Shown: in pieces, positions 15,629-25,228 of the stretch
Position numbering within the stretch: position 1 is the first letter of the stretch
Layout: each line of letters starts with the position of its first letter
Assembly: GCF_003194605.1 (NCBI RefSeq)
Contig: NZ_QHKY01000007.1
Span: forward strand, 62,001 to 126,000
DNA length: 64,000 nucleotides
From: Nocardioides gilvus
GTDB lineage: Bacteria > Actinomycetota > Actinomycetes > Propionibacteriales > Nocardioidaceae
Reading direction: 5' to 3'
Position numbers and translations under genes: made by a program
Notes under the pieces: model-generated
What the model was told of the DNA's origin: nothing
Databases searched by the model: none
Seen by the model: the letters and a program-made list of their open reading frames with translations, nothing else

Positions 15629-18127
15629 ATGAGCGAGCACCCGCAGACCGACGCCGCTACGACCGCGCCCGAGAGCACCGAGGCGACGTACGACGCCAGC
15701 GCCATGGAGGCGAAGTGGCGTGGCGTCTGGGACCGGCTCGAGCTCTTCGTCGCCGACGACGAGTCGCCGCGGGAGAAGAAGTACGCGCTGACGATGTTCC
15801 CCTACCCCTCCGGGGACCTGCACATGGGCCACGCCGAGGTGATGGCGCTGCACGACGTGATCGCGCGCTACTGGTGGCTCCGGGGCTACGAGGTGCTCAA
15901 CCCGATGGGCTGGGACTCCTTCGGGCTGCCCGCGGAGAACGCCGCGATCAGGAACGACGAGCACCCGGCGACCTACACCTACGCCAACATCGAGACCCAG
16001 TACGAGTCGTTCCGCCGCTACGGCGTGAGTTTCGACTGGACGCGGCGCTTCAACACCTCCGATCCCGAGTACTACAAGTGGACCCAGTGGCTCTTCACGC
16101 AGCTGTACGCGAAGGGTCTGGCCTATCGCAAGAACTCCCCGGTCAACTGGTGCCCGGTCGACCAGACCGTGCTGGCCAACGAACAGGTCGTCGACGGCGC
16201 CTGTGAGCGCTGCGGCGCCGAGGTCACCAAGCGCGAGCTGACCCAGTGGTACTTCCGCACGACCGCGTACGCCCAGGAGTTCCTCGACGGGCTGGATGAC
16301 CTGGCGCCCACGTGGCCCTCCAAGGTGATCAACGCCCAGCGCAACTGGATCGGTCGCTCCGAAGGAGCCCACGTCAGCTTCGACATCGCCGGGCACGAGC
16401 CGGTGAAGGTCTTCACGACCCGGCCCGACACGCTGTGGGGCGCGACCTTCATGGTGGTGGCCGCGGACGCCAAGTTGGCCGCGGACCTGGTCAGCGACGA
16501 GCAGCGCCAGGCGCTCGAGGACTACCTCGTCGAGGTCCGCAAGGCTTCCGACATCGACCGTCTGGCGACCGACCGCCCCAAGAGCGGGGTCGACCTGGGC
16601 ATCACGGCCACCAACCCCGTGACCGGGGAGCAGATCCCGGTCTGGGCCTCCGACTACGTGCTCGCCGACTACGGCACCGGCGCGATCATGGCCGTCCCGG
16701 CGCACGACCAGCGTGACCTCGACTTCGCGAAGGTGTTCGGCCTCCCCGTACGTCGAGTGGTCGACACGGGCGAGGAGAACCCGGAGGAGACGTACGTCGC
16801 GACCACCGGGAACGGTGTCTACGTGAACTCCGGCCCGTTGGACGGTCTGGCCGACAAGAGCGAAGGCATCCGCCGGGCGATCGAGCTCCTGGAGGCTGAC
16901 GAGCGCGGCACCGGCACCGTCAACTTCCGCCTGCGGGACTGGCTGTTGAGCCGGCAGCGTTACTGGGGTGCCCCGATCCCGATCGTCCACTGCGCGGTCG
17001 ACGGCGAGGTCGCCGTGCCCGTCGAGCAGCTCCCCGTCCTCCTGCCGGAGCTGAAGGGCGCTGACCTCAAGCCGAAGGGCACCTCGCCCCTGGGCGGTGC
17101 GACCGACTGGGTCAGCACCACGTGCCCGACCTGTGGCGGCCCGGCGCAGCGCGACACGGACACGATGGACACCTTCGTCGACTCCTCCTGGTACTTCCTG
17201 CGCTACGTCTCCCCGCACGACGCGACCCGGGCCTTCGACTCCGAGCTGGCAGATGCCTGGGGCCCGATCGACCTGTATGTCGGTGGTGACGAGCACGCCG
17301 TGCTGCACCTGCTCTACGCGCGGTTCTTCACCAAGGCGCTGCGCGACCTGGGCCTGATCACCTGGGACGAACCCTTCACCTCGTACCTCAGCCAGGGCAA
17401 GGTCCTCAACCAGGGCCGCAAGATGAGCAAGTCGCTGGGCAACGGCGTCAACCTCGGTGACCAGTTGGCCGAGTTCGGGGTCGACGCCGTCCGTCTGACG
17501 TTGGTCTTCGCCAGCCCGCCCGAGGACAACATCGACTGGGCAGACGTGTCGCCTGCCGGCTCCCTGCGCTTCCTGCAGCGGGCATGGCGCCTCTCAGGGG
17601 ACGTCACCTCCGAGCCCGGGGTCGACGTGACGACGGGCGACCTGGCCCTGCGCAAGGTCACCGCCCGGGTGATCACCGACGCGTCGACGCTGGTGGAGTC
17701 CCACCGCTTCAACGTGATGGTCGCGCGCACCATGGAGCTCGTGAACGCCGTGCGCAAGGCCATCGACTCCGGGTGCGGTGGGGCGGACCCGGCCGTGCGT
17801 GAGGCGACCGAGACCGTGGCGATGCTGCTCTCGATGGTCGCGCCCTACACGGCCGAGGAGATGTGGGAGCGGTTGGGCCACCAGCCGTCCGTCGCTCGGG
17901 TGACGTGGCCCGTCGTCGACCAGGCGCTGCTGGTCGAGGACTCGGTCACCTGCGTGGTCCAGGTCAAGGGCAAGGTCAAGGGACGTCTCGAGGTGTCGCC
18001 CGACATCAGCGACTCCGAGCTCGAAGCCCTCGCCCTCGCCGACGACGCGGTCCAACGCGCGCTCGACGGTCAGACGGTGCGCAAGGTGATCGTCCGGGCG
18101 CCCAAGCTGGTGAGCATCGTCGTGTGA
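15629..18127 (+). CDS. leuS: Leucyl-tRNA synthetase
   Basis: 832 residues, a complete class I bacterial LeuRS that charges tRNA-Leu with leucine. The HIGH-type motif is HMGH (65-68, in [12 protein letters not shown]), and the KMSKS motif is at 598-602 ([11 protein letters not shown]). A CP1 editing domain lies between them, with [16 protein letters not shown] and [17 protein letters not shown] zinc-like cluster CERCGAE is near residue 192. ATG 15629 has the SD GAGGAG 5 bp upstream. It is preceded by a putative leader peptide and terminator, and its SD is complementary to the leader's Leu codons. degV follows 28 bp later with its own -10-like box. Confidence 0.98.
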   Translation: MSEHPQTDAATTAPESTEATYDASAMEAKWRGVWDRLELFVADDESPREKKYALTMFPYPSGDLHMGHAEVMALHDVIARYWWLRGYEVLNPMGWDSFGLPAENAAIRNDEHPATYTYANIETQYESFRRYGVSFDWTRRFNTSDPEYYKWTQWLFTQLYAKGLAYRKNSPVNWCPVDQTVLANEQVVDGACERCGAEVTKRELTQWYFRTTAYAQEFLDGLDDLAPTWPSKVINAQRNWIGRSEGAHVSFDIAGHEPVKVFTTRPDTLWGATFMVVAADAKLAADLVSDEQRQALEDYLVEVRKASDIDRLATDRPKSGVDLGITATNPVTGEQIPVWASDYVLADYGTGAIMAVPAHDQRDLDFAKVFGLPVRRVVDTGEENPEETYVATTGNGVYVNSGPLDGLADKSEGIRRAIELLEADERGTGTVNFRLRDWLLSRQRYWGAPIPIVHCAVDGEVAVPVEQLPVLLPELKGADLKPKGTSPLGGATDWVSTTCPTCGGPAQRDTDTMDTFVDSSWYFLRYVSPHDATRAFDSELADAWGPIDLYVGGDEHAVLHLLYARFFTKALRDLGLITWDEPFTSYLSQGKVLNQGRKMSKSLGNGVNLGDQLAEFGVDAVRLTLVFASPPEDNIDWADVSPAGSLRFLQRAWRLSGDVTSEPGVDVTTGDLALRKVTARVITDASTLVESHRFNVMVARTMELVNAVRKAIDSGCGGADPAVREATETVAMLLSMVAPYTAEEMWERLGHQPSVARVTWPVVDQALLVEDSVTCVVQVKGKVKGRLEVSPDISDSELEALALADDAVQRALDGQTVRKVIVRAPKLVSIVV

Positions 18128-18143
18128 CGACCTGGTGAAGCAC

Positions 18144-18149
18144 TAGGGT
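18144..18149 (+). promoter_or_regulatory. Putative -10 hexamer for the degV-family gene
   Basis: TAGGGT, 6 bp before ATG 18156, with no SD. Confidence 0.5.
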
Positions 18150-18155
18150 CCTCAC

Positions 18156-19016
18156 ATGACCGCTCGTGCCGTGGTAGTCACGGATTCGACCGCCTGCCTG
18201 CCGCCCGCCCTGGCGCAGGCCAGGGGGGTCTTCGTGGTGCCCCTCCAGGTCGTCATCGGCTCCCACGTCTATGACGAGGGCAGTGAGGGGGCACGTCCCT
18301 CCCAGGTCGCTGCGGCGCTGAGGGAGTTCGTGCCGGTCTCGACCTCACGTCCCTCGCCCGCCGCGATGGGCGAGGTGTACGAGGCCCTTGTCGCCGAGGG
18401 GGCGGAGAAGATCGTCGCGGTCCACCTCTCCTCTGAGATGAGCGGGACGTACGAGTCCGCACAGCTCGCCGCCAGGGACGCTTCGGTCCCGGTGATCACG
18501 GTGGACAGCCGGCACGTGGGTGCGGCGACCGGGTTCGCTGCCCTGGCGGCTGCTGACGCCTTGGCGGCAGGTGCGGACGTGGAGGCCGCCGCCCGCGCCG
18601 CCCGGAAGAGTGCCTCGCAGGCCAAGTCGTACTTCTACGTCGACACCTTGGAGTACCTGCGCCGCGGTGGACGGATCGGGGCAGGTGCTGCGTTCCTGGG
18701 AGGGGCGCTGTCGGTCAAGCCCCTGCTGGAGATCAGGGACGGCCGCGTCGCCTCCTTGGAGAAGGTGCGTACGTCGGCCAAGGCCCTGGCTCGTCTGGAG
18801 GAACTCCTGGTGCGGGCGGCCGGGGACTCCCAGGTCGACCTCTGCATCTCCCACCTCGCCAGCCCGGAGCGCGCCGAGACCTTGGCAGCTCGCCTTGCCG
18901 AGCGCCTGACGGAGAACCTGTCAGGGCGCGAGGTGACCTGCCTGGAGATCGGCGGTGTCCTGGGCGCCCATGTCGGCCCCGGGATGGTCTCCGGCTCTCT
19001 GGCCGTCCGTTCCTGA
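18156..19016 (+). CDS. DegV family fatty-acid-binding protein
   Basis: 286 residues. It begins with the DegV N-terminal strand VVVTDSTACLPP (residues ~5-16), and SEMSGTYESAQLAA and VDSRHVGAATGF follow. The lipid-binding C-terminal domain carries YLRRGGRIGAGAAFLGG and LSVKPLLEI. Family knowledge: DegV/FakB proteins bind one fatty acid. FakB partners with the FakA kinase to phosphorylate exogenous fatty acids, but no fakA (DAK) gene is visible here. It sits between leuS and comEA, as in many actinobacteria. Lipid binding is fairly sure; the pathway is not. Confidence 0.92.
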   Translation: MTARAVVVTDSTACLPPALAQARGVFVVPLQVVIGSHVYDEGSEGARPSQVAAALREFVPVSTSRPSPAAMGEVYEALVAEGAEKIVAVHLSSEMSGTYESAQLAARDASVPVITVDSRHVGAATGFAALAAADALAAGADVEAAARAARKSASQAKSYFYVDTLEYLRRGGRIGAGAAFLGGALSVKPLLEIRDGRVASLEKVRTSAKALARLEELLVRAAGDSQVDLCISHLASPERAETLAARLAERLTENLSGREVTCLEIGGVLGAHVGPGMVSGSLAVRS

Positions 19017-19070
19017 CGCAGTTATCCACAGGCGAGGACCGACTCCCAGCGCGAGGGTCTCGATCTTCCC

Positions 19071-19076
19071 TACGGT
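19071..19076 (+). promoter_or_regulatory. Putative -10 hexamer for comEA
   Basis: TACGGT, 6 bp before ATG 19083. Confidence 0.5.
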
Positions 19077-19082
19077 CGTGTC

Positions 19083-20207
19083 ATGCGCAATCGACGTCCC
19101 TCCCCGGAGCACGAGCAGGCGGTGGCCCGCCGTCTCGCCCTGCTCGCCGCCGAGTGGGACACCGCGAAGGCCGCTGGCGTCCAGGACGATGGCAGCAAGG
19201 CGCCCTGGAATCCCCCTACCCGGGTGGCTGGCAGGGGCGCGACCGTGGAACTTCCCCCTGTTTCGATCGAGCCTGGTCCGGTCGAGCCTGGTCCGGTCGA
19301 GCCTGCCCCGGTCGAGTTTGTCCAGATCGATCCGGTCCAGATCGAGCCTGTGCCGGTCGCGGTGGTCGGGGCGATGGATCTCGGTGCGGTGGAGGAGCCG
19401 GCGACAGGGGAGGACGAGCTGCCACCACTGGTGCAGGCTCCGGGTCGCCACGCCGCCCGTCGCGGACTCCGGGGTGCTCCGGCGAGAATCAGCGCAGCGG
19501 TCCCGGGGTGGTTCATCTCCCCGGTCGCCGGAGCGCGGGCGCGGTTCAGCAGCGCTCACCTGACCTGGGTCGCGGTCCTCGTCGCGGTTGCGCTCGGCGC
19601 AACGTGCTGGTGGATGTTGGGAGCCAAGGAGTCGGCCGTCCTGACCCCTGTCTCGGCCTCCTTCGCAGGCTCGGAGCCCGGTGGGTCACCGGGTGCGTCC
19701 GAGCCCGCTGAGCCCACTGCCACACGCGATGCAGAGGGCAGTCCGACCGAAGAGGCCGCCCCGCCCGGGGATGTCGAGGAGGTCGTGGTCGACGTCGCAG
19801 GGAAGGTCCGTCGACCGGGCATCGTGGTGCTGCCGGCGGGCTCCAGGGTGGTGGACGCCATTGGCGCCGCGGGGGGCGCGAAGCGCGGAGTCGACCTCAC
19901 CTCCCTGAACCTGGCGCGCCGTCTCCTGGACGGCGAACAGATCCTGGTCGGGAGATCGGCGGCCACGGGCGTGGGGGCAGCGCCGGCCCCCGGGACACCC
20001 CCTTCGCCCACGGGTGCGCTGGTGAACCTCAACAGTGCCAGTCCGATGGAGTTGGAGACCTTGCCCGGAGTCGGACCGGTGACGGCCGCTGCCATCGTCG
20101 AGTGGCGTGAGCGACACGGAGGATTCACGGCCGTCGAGGACCTCCTCGAGGTGGACGGCATCGGTGAGGTGACCCTCGAACGCCTCGCTCCGTTGGTCTC
20201 GGTCTGA
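19083..20207 (+). CDS. comEA: ComEA family helix-hairpin-helix DNA-binding protein
   Basis: 374 residues. Order of parts: a cytoplasmic N-terminus with a 5-residue repeat (VEPGP-like, ~62-90), one TM helix around 160-180 (LTWVAVLVAVALGATCWWML), a Pro/Glu/Ser linker, an SLBB domain (~235-290, VVVDVAGKVRRPGIVVLPAG), and two helix-hairpin-helix motifs at the C-terminus (LNSASPMELETLPGVGPVTA, then LLEVDGIGEVTLERLAPLV). ComEA is the membrane-anchored receptor that binds double-stranded DNA during uptake. Followed by comEC with a 3-bp gap. The long N-terminal cytoplasmic region (~155 residues) is an actinobacterial feature. No competence pilus genes are visible, so DNA uptake is unproven. Confidence 0.92.
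   Translation: MRNRRPSPEHEQAVARRLALLAAEWDTAKAAGVQDDGSKAPWNPPTRVAGRGATVELPPVSIEPGPVEPGPVEPAPVEFVQIDPVQIEPVPVAVVGAMDLGAVEEPATGEDELPPLVQAPGRHAARRGLRGAPARISAAVPGWFISPVAGARARFSSAHLTWVAVLVAVALGATCWWMLGAKESAVLTPVSASFAGSEPGGSPGASEPAEPTATRDAEGSPTEEAAPPGDVEEVVVDVAGKVRRPGIVVLPAGSRVVDAIGAAGGAKRGVDLTSLNLARRLLDGEQILVGRSAATGVGAAPAPGTPPSPTGALVNLNSASPMELETLPGVGPVTAAAIVEWRERHGGFTAVEDLLEVDGIGEVTLERLAPLVSV
19267..19326 (+). repeat. 15-bp coding tandem repeat in comEA
   Basis: Units of the type TCGAGCCTGGTCCGG: two identical (19267-19296), one with two changes (19297-19311), then a diverged copy. They encode (I/V)EPGP/VEPAP/VEFVQ pentads and stay in frame. Confidence 0.85.
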
Positions 20208-20210
20208 GGC

Positions 20211-22553
20211 GTGGAGCGGTCCACGAGGGCCGCGGTCGACCTGCGGCTGCCGCTCCTGGGGGTGGCTGCCTGGTTGGGTGCGCTCTGGGGGATCCAACGG
20301 CCCGGGGATCTACTGCTCACCCTGTCAGGGATGTGCGTGGTCGGGGCCGGACTCGGACTCCTGCAGCGTGCGCGCCGCGGTCTGCATGACCTGGTCACGG
20401 CCACAGCGGTTCTCCTCGTCTTCGGCACGGCCTTCGCCGGGGCCGCCTTCCGGACCGCGGACACTGCCGCCGGGGTGGTGGTCGAGCTTGCTGCGCAGCA
20501 GGAGCGAGTGAAGATCGTCGGCATCGTGGTCAGCGACCCACGAACCGTGCAAGGAACCTTCGCCGACTCCGTCGTCGTCCGCATCCGGGTCGACGAGATC
20601 TCGTGGCGTGAGCGCACCTGGCGGGTTCGTACGCGCGTGGTTGCCATCGCCGGCACCTCCTGGGGTGAGGTCCGACTGGGCTCTCGGGTGGCGGGACGTG
20701 GCACGTTGACACCCGATGCCGAGGGAGCGGGGGCACTGCTCAAGGCGCGCGGGGACCCGGAGGTGCAGGCGACCCCGGACGTGTGGTGGCGGGTCGCCGA
20801 AGTGGTGCGCGCTGGGATCAGGGACGCGGTCGCCACGCGGACCCAGGACCAGCGAGTCCTCGTTCCGTCGTTGGTGGTGGGGGACGACGACGGGCTGGAT
20901 CGCGGGTTGGCCGAAGACTTCAGGACCACCGGTCTCACCCACCTGCTCGCCGTGAGCGGCACCAATCTCACCTTGATGCTGGGGTGCCTGGTGGCGCTGG
21001 CGCGATGGTCCGGAGTCCGTGGCCGTGGACGGTACGTGGTGGCCGCCGCCGCCATTGCCGGGTTCGTGCTCCTGGCGCGGGGCGAGCCGAGCGTCGTGCG
21101 GGCCGCGACCATGGGAGCCATCGGCGCCCTGGCCATGGCGCGCAACGGTCGGGGACGCGGAGTGCGATGTCTGGGCGGGGCCGTCGTGGTCCTGCTCTGC
21201 TGGCAACCGGCGCTGGCCGTGACGGCTGGATTCGCACTGTCGGTACTGGCCACCGCTGGCATCCTGCTGCTGGCGCCGACATGGAGCGAGGCGCTGGCCC
21301 GATGGATGCCTCGGTGGGCCGCTGACGCGGTGGCAGTGCCGGCCGCCGCCCAGATGGCCTGCACCCCCGTGGTGGCTGCCCTCTCCGGGGAGGTCAGTCT
21401 GGTCGCGGTGCTGGCCAACATGCTGGTGGCACCAGCCGTTGCGCCGGTCACCGTGCTGGGTCTGCTCGGGGGCTGCCTGGCGGTGATCTGGGTGCCCTTG
21501 GGACAGTGGGTTGCCCTGCCCGGTGCCTGGGCGGTCCAGTGGATCATCACCGTGGCCCAGTGGGGTGCGGGCCTCGCCACCCCGGCAGTGGAGTGGGGGA
21601 CGACGCCGGCGGCACTGACTGCGTTGGTGGTCCTCAGTGGCCTGCTTGCCCTCGTCGCGCCGACGGTCCTGGCGCGACCGCTGATCACCGTGCCTCTGGT
21701 GAGCGTGGTCCTCGTCGTGGTGCTGATGCGTCCCCCTGCCCCGGGCTGGCCTCCTGACGGTTGGGTGATGGCTGCCTGCGACGTCGGGCAGGGGGACGCC
21801 CTGGTGCTCCGTGCCGCTGAGGCACAGGCCGTCGTGGTCGATGCCGGGCCCGACCCACGCGCAGTCGACCGCTGTCTGGCCCGACTCGGGATCGACGCAG
21901 TGCCGCTGCTGGTGCTCACGCACTTCCATGCCGATCACGTCGACGGGCTGGAGGGGGTTCTCGCCGGGCGCCGGGTCGGAACCGTCCTGGTCTCTCCGCT
22001 CGACGACCCCCCGGATCGGGCGCGGGAGGTCGATCGGGTGCTGGCCCAGCACGGCGTGGAGCCGACCGTCGGACACCACCTCGTCGACCGGGTGGTGGGT
22101 GACGTGGCGCTGCGACAGGTCTGGCCTCTCGGTGACAGCAACAGCGACGGCGACGGTGACAGCGACAGGGGCAGGGGCAGGGGAGCAGGGGAGTCGGCCA
22201 ACGACGCGAGCCTCGTCCTGCAGGCCGAGGTGAGGGGCGTACGCATCCTGCTCACCGGAGACATCGAACCCCCCGCCCAGCGGCAGTTGGCACGGTTGAT
22301 CGACCACGTGCGGGTGGACGTGCTCAAGGTTCCGCACCACGGGAGCCGTCACCAGGACCTGCGCTTCCTGGCTGCCCTGGAGCCGAAGGTCGCCGTGGTC
22401 TCGGCAGGCGCGGACAACACGTACGGGCATCCTGCTCCGAGCCTGCTCGACCACTTCGCCGACGAGGCAGTTGCCGTGCTGCGGACGGACCGGGACTCCG
22501 ACGTGGTGGTCGTCCAACGCGACGGGTCGATCTCGACCACGACCCTGGGATGA
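20211..22553 (+). CDS. comEC: ComEC/Rec2 family DNA-internalisation channel
   Basis: 780 residues. Three parts: N-terminal TM helices plus an OB-like DUF4131 region (~1-190), the ComEC polytopic Competence domain (~225-510, beginning DQRVLVPSLVVGDDDGL and LTHLLAVSGTNLTLML), and a C-terminal metallo-beta-lactamase domain (~515-780) with the metal motif THFHADHVDG (His 571 region) and LLTGDIEPPAQRQL, VLKVPHHGSRHQD. ComEC forms the inner-membrane pore that passes single-stranded DNA inward. A low-complexity Gly/Asp/Arg insert (SDGDGDSDRGRGRGAGE, ~645-662) sits in the MBL domain. The GTG start follows the comEA stop by 3 bp, so the two are coupled. Confidence 0.93.
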   Translation: MERSTRAAVDLRLPLLGVAAWLGALWGIQRPGDLLLTLSGMCVVGAGLGLLQRARRGLHDLVTATAVLLVFGTAFAGAAFRTADTAAGVVVELAAQQERVKIVGIVVSDPRTVQGTFADSVVVRIRVDEISWRERTWRVRTRVVAIAGTSWGEVRLGSRVAGRGTLTPDAEGAGALLKARGDPEVQATPDVWWRVAEVVRAGIRDAVATRTQDQRVLVPSLVVGDDDGLDRGLAEDFRTTGLTHLLAVSGTNLTLMLGCLVALARWSGVRGRGRYVVAAAAIAGFVLLARGEPSVVRAATMGAIGALAMARNGRGRGVRCLGGAVVVLLCWQPALAVTAGFALSVLATAGILLLAPTWSEALARWMPRWAADAVAVPAAAQMACTPVVAALSGEVSLVAVLANMLVAPAVAPVTVLGLLGGCLAVIWVPLGQWVALPGAWAVQWIITVAQWGAGLATPAVEWGTTPAALTALVVLSGLLALVAPTVLARPLITVPLVSVVLVVVLMRPPAPGWPPDGWVMAACDVGQGDALVLRAAEAQAVVVDAGPDPRAVDRCLARLGIDAVPLLVLTHFHADHVDGLEGVLAGRRVGTVLVSPLDDPPDRAREVDRVLAQHGVEPTVGHHLVDRVVGDVALRQVWPLGDSNSDGDGDSDRGRGRGAGESANDASLVLQAEVRGVRILLTGDIEPPAQRQLARLIDHVRVDVLKVPHHGSRHQDLRFLAALEPKVAVVSAGADNTYGHPAPSLLDHFADEAVAVLRTDRDSDVVVVQRDGSISTTTLG

Positions 22554-22595
22554 GGGAGAACGCCCACCCCCCGGATGTGGCAGGCTGGACCCACC

Positions 22596-23585
22596 ATGGC
22601 TCAGGCTCCCCACGCATCGCAGGTCCTCGGTCGCGTCACGCTGGTGACCGGCAAGGAGGAGTTCCTCAACGAACGGACCGTGGGCTCCGTGCGTCGGGCC
22701 GTTCAGGCACACGACCCCGAGGGCGAGTTCTCGGACTCACTCGCTTCGGAGCTGACCGCCTCCTCGCTCGAGGAGATGTCGGCCCCGTCCCTCTTCTCCG
22801 CGACCCGGTGTGCGGTCGTGCGCGGGCTGGAGGACCTGTCGGACGAGTTGTACGACCAGGTGCTCCGTTACGCGGCAGCGCCGGTCGAGGACGTGGCGCT
22901 GGTCCTCATGCACGGTGGTGGGTCCAAGGGCAGCGGGCTGCTCGCCAAGTTGCGCAAGCTCGGCTCTGTCACCGAGGTCAAGGCGGACGAGGTCAAGTAC
23001 GCAGCTGACTTCCAGAAGTTCGCGGCCTCCGAGTTCGCCCAGCTCCGGGCCAGGGTGACCCCCGAGGCCCTGGAGTTCCTGGTGGTGGCCGTAGGTCAGG
23101 ACCTCAGGTCCCTGGCGGCGGCCGCATCGCAACTGACCAGCGACTTCCCGGACGAACAGATCACCGTGGACGTCGTGAAGCGGTACTTCGGTGGTCGGGC
23201 CGAGGCCAAGTCGTTCGCGGTCGCGGACGCCACGATGTCCGGGCACACGGCGCAGGCTCTGGAGGAGCTCCGGTGGGCGCTCGACGGCGGCACCCCCTCG
23301 GTGTTGGTGACCTCTGCAGTGGCCGGGTCGGTCCGGGGGGTGGCGCGGTTCCTCGGCGCACACTCGCGTGGGGGCCGCGACGGTGACCTGGCCCGCGACC
23401 TCGGTGTCCCGCCCTGGAAGGTCAAGACCATCCGGTCCCAGGCGCGCGGATGGGACGAAGCAGGCATCTCCGAAGCGTTGCGTGCAGTGGCTCGGGCTGA
23501 TGCAGACATCAAGGGCGCCGCCCACGACGCCAACTACACCCTGGAACGGCTCGTCCTCACGGTCTCCGGACTGCGGCGGCAGTGA
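22596..23585 (+). CDS. holA: DNA polymerase III, delta subunit
   Basis: 329 residues. It loads the beta clamp as part of the gamma/tau complex. The N-terminus GRVTLVTGKEEFLNERTV is the delta P-loop-like strand. LRARVTPEALEFLVVAVGQDL and YFGGRAEAKSFAVADA are typical HolA segments, and the C-terminal collar has VPPWKVKTIRSQARGW and YTLERLVLTVSGL. ATG 22596 (MAQAPHASQ) is chosen over ATG 22575 because the family starts close to the GRVTLVTG strand. The first start choice is not certain. It is convergent with rpsT across a shared hairpin. Confidence 0.94.
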   Translation: MAQAPHASQVLGRVTLVTGKEEFLNERTVGSVRRAVQAHDPEGEFSDSLASELTASSLEEMSAPSLFSATRCAVVRGLEDLSDELYDQVLRYAAAPVEDVALVLMHGGGSKGSGLLAKLRKLGSVTEVKADEVKYAADFQKFAASEFAQLRARVTPEALEFLVVAVGQDLRSLAAAASQLTSDFPDEQITVDVVKRYFGGRAEAKSFAVADATMSGHTAQALEELRWALDGGTPSVLVTSAVAGSVRGVARFLGAHSRGGRDGDLARDLGVPPWKVKTIRSQARGWDEAGISEALRAVARADADIKGAAHDANYTLERLVLTVSGLRRQ

Positions 23586-23671
23586 GCAGGTTCCTCTGAC
23601 CTCTCGGCCACCCCGTGACGGGCAGTGGACGGCGAGGTCGACCTCGTCCCGTTGAGCGGCCCGGGAACGCA

Positions 23672-23708
23672 GAAGGCGCCGTACCCCACGAGGGAGTACG
23701 ACGCCTTC
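23672..23708. terminator. Bidirectional terminator between holA and rpsT
   Basis: GAAGGCGCCGTAC (23672-23684) pairs with GTACGACGCCTTC (23696-23708) with one mismatch, giving a 13-position stem between two convergent genes. Confidence 0.85.
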
Positions 23709-23726
23709 GACGACGGCGGGTCCGGC

Positions 23727-23987
23727 TCAGAGAGCGGCGGACTGCTTCGCGATCGAGGACTTGCGGTTGGCAGCCTGGTTGCGGTGGATGACACCCTTCG
23801 AGGCGGCCTTGTCGAGCTTGCGTGCGGCCTCGCGGCCAGCAATGACGGCTGCATCCTTGTCGCCCGCGGCGACGGCCTCACGGAACTTGCGGACGGCGCT
23901 CTTGAGACCAGTCTTGACGGCCTTGTTGCGCTCGTGAGCCTTCGCGCTCTGCTTGTTGCGCTTAATCTGGGACTTGATGTTTGCCAT
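23727..23987 (-). CDS. rpsT: 30S ribosomal protein S20
   Basis: 86 residues, the normal S20 length, highly basic. The start [20 protein letters not shown] is the classical N-terminus. It binds 16S rRNA helices in the body of the small subunit. ATG 23987 is preceded by GAGGA about 9 bp upstream, which excludes the longer in-frame start at 24008. It is preceded on the same strand by a phosphotransferase-like gene 150 bp upstream, with no obvious link. Confidence 0.98.
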   Translation of the reverse strand: MANIKSQIKRNKQSAKAHERNKAVKTGLKSAVRKFREAVAAGDKDAAVIAGREAARKLDKAASKGVIHRNQAANRKSSIAKQSAAL

Positions 23988-24137
23988 GAGAGATTCCTCG
24001 TTCGTCAACTGGAAGGTGAGTGCCTGGTCCCTGGGCGTGCCGTTCCGGGAAGAGCGGCGATGCTGTGTGGCGGGTCCAGACGGGCCAGCGGAGTTTGCTC
24101 ACGTCCCGACGAATCGGTCCGGGTGCAACGACGGTTG

Positions 24138-25082
24138 TCACCACCGGCGGCGTTCTGCCAGCCAGAGCCAGCAGATCGTTCCCGTCCAGTGCTGGTGGTC
24201 ACGCACGTGCGGTGAGCTCGGCGGAACCGGCCCACACCCTGCCCGGAGAAAGTACCCCGCCATCAGGGCCAGGAGCGAATCGACGGCCTCGGACGGGGCA
24301 TCGCGCAGCAGCGGGCGGTTGGTGATGACGGCCTCCACGTCGAGGCCGTCACCGTAGGGGCCGACCAGGAGCATCCAGGAGTCGAGCCACGCCGGACCGG
24401 TCGCCGGCCAGTTCCAGTCGCAGAAGATCGCGGTGCCGGCGGGGGTCACCATGGCGTTGTCGGCCCGCAGATCGCCGTGCACCAAGGTCTGGCCGCGCAA
24501 CAGCTCGTCGGCCCGGGAGGCGAGCGCAGCCGCCTCCGCACGGCGCCCGGGGTGGCTCGGCAGGCGTACGGTCTGCCACGCCTGGCTCCAGGAGGCGGTC
24601 TCCGCGGCGAACGTACGCAGGCCCATCCCTGCCGGAGCCGGAGTGAACTTCTCGGCGACGTCGGCCAACGCGTCGAGGCAGGCGTCGAGATCCTCCCGCG
24701 CCCAGGGACGGGCCACCGGGGGTGCAGCGACGTACTCGGTCGAGAAGACGATCCACTCGCTGTCCTCCAGCGCCCACAGCAGCGCTGGGGCGGGGGTCGC
24801 GCGCGGCAGGGTCCGCAGGTGGCGCACCTCCTCCACGTACGAGGCCGCGAACGATCGCTGTGCTCGGTGTGACGCCGCCTTGACGAAGTGGTGAGAGCCG
24901 TCCGCGCAGGTGAGGACGGCAGCCATTCCGGGGGTGAACCCGGCCTCGATCGACCGCGCCGCGGTGACCGGAGCCCCACACCGGGCCTCGATGTCGGCGC
25001 GCAGCATGGGAGGTAGATGGGCCCACTCGAGGCGACAGGCGCTGCCCAGGGGTGGGACCGGATACGAGGGAGGGGAGACCAC
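24138..25082 (-). CDS. Aminoglycoside phosphotransferase-fold (APH) protein
   Basis: About 314 residues. The kinase-like catalytic site is clear: [13 protein letters not shown] (Brenner-type HGDLxxxN) followed by [15 protein letters not shown] in place of the metal-binding DFG. The Lys of the N-terminal lobe is likely in [11 protein letters not shown]. The APH family includes antibiotic kinases and many small-molecule kinases, and nothing here indicates drug resistance. The start is uncertain: GTG 25082 ([13 protein letters not shown]) is chosen because homologous-looking sequence begins there and it leaves room for the lepA promoter. In-frame ATGs at 25181 and 25238 would add Arg-rich residues. 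It is divergent from lepA. Confidence 0.78.
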   Translation of the reverse strand: MVSPPSYPVPPLGSACRLEWAHLPPMLRADIEARCGAPVTAARSIEAGFTPGMAAVLTCADGSHHFVKAASHRAQRSFAASYVEEVRHLRTLPRATPAPALLWALEDSEWIVFSTEYVAAPPVARPWAREDLDACLDALADVAEKFTPAPAGMGLRTFAAETASWSQAWQTVRLPSHPGRRAEAAALASRADELLRGQTLVHGDLRADNAMVTPAGTAIFCDWNWPATGPAWLDSWMLLVGPYGDGLDVEAVITNRPLLRDAPSEAVDSLLALMAGYFLRAGCGPVPPSSPHVRDHQHWTGTICWLWLAERRRW

Positions 25083-25228
25083 CGGCTCATCCTGCCCGAC
25101 GCAGAGCACGGACGAGCGCGCTCCGCCGCGTCGTCGGCGCGTCTGCTGGGGTCCGGGGGTTCGGCTACGTACGTCGCGCATGGGAGAATGGCGCGACCCG
25201 TCGTGCACGTCGTACCCGAAAGTCATCT

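Noticed and set aside
15464..15629. T-box riboswitch before leuS
   Set aside because: No specifier loop or T-box sequence (UGGNACC-type bulge). A short translated ORF with Leu codons fits better.
19556..21919. 787-codon open frame antisense to comEA/comEC
   Set aside because: Low-complexity Thr/Ser/Arg/Ala sequence, no start signals, and ComEC motifs on the other strand are complete.
20325..22712. 795-codon open frame on the minus strand over comEC
   Set aside because: His/Gly/Arg-rich shadow with no domain. It crosses the comEC/holA boundary.
24138..25082. Antibiotic resistance kinase
   Set aside because: Only the APH fold motifs are shared. There are no resistance-specific features and no mobile element nearby.
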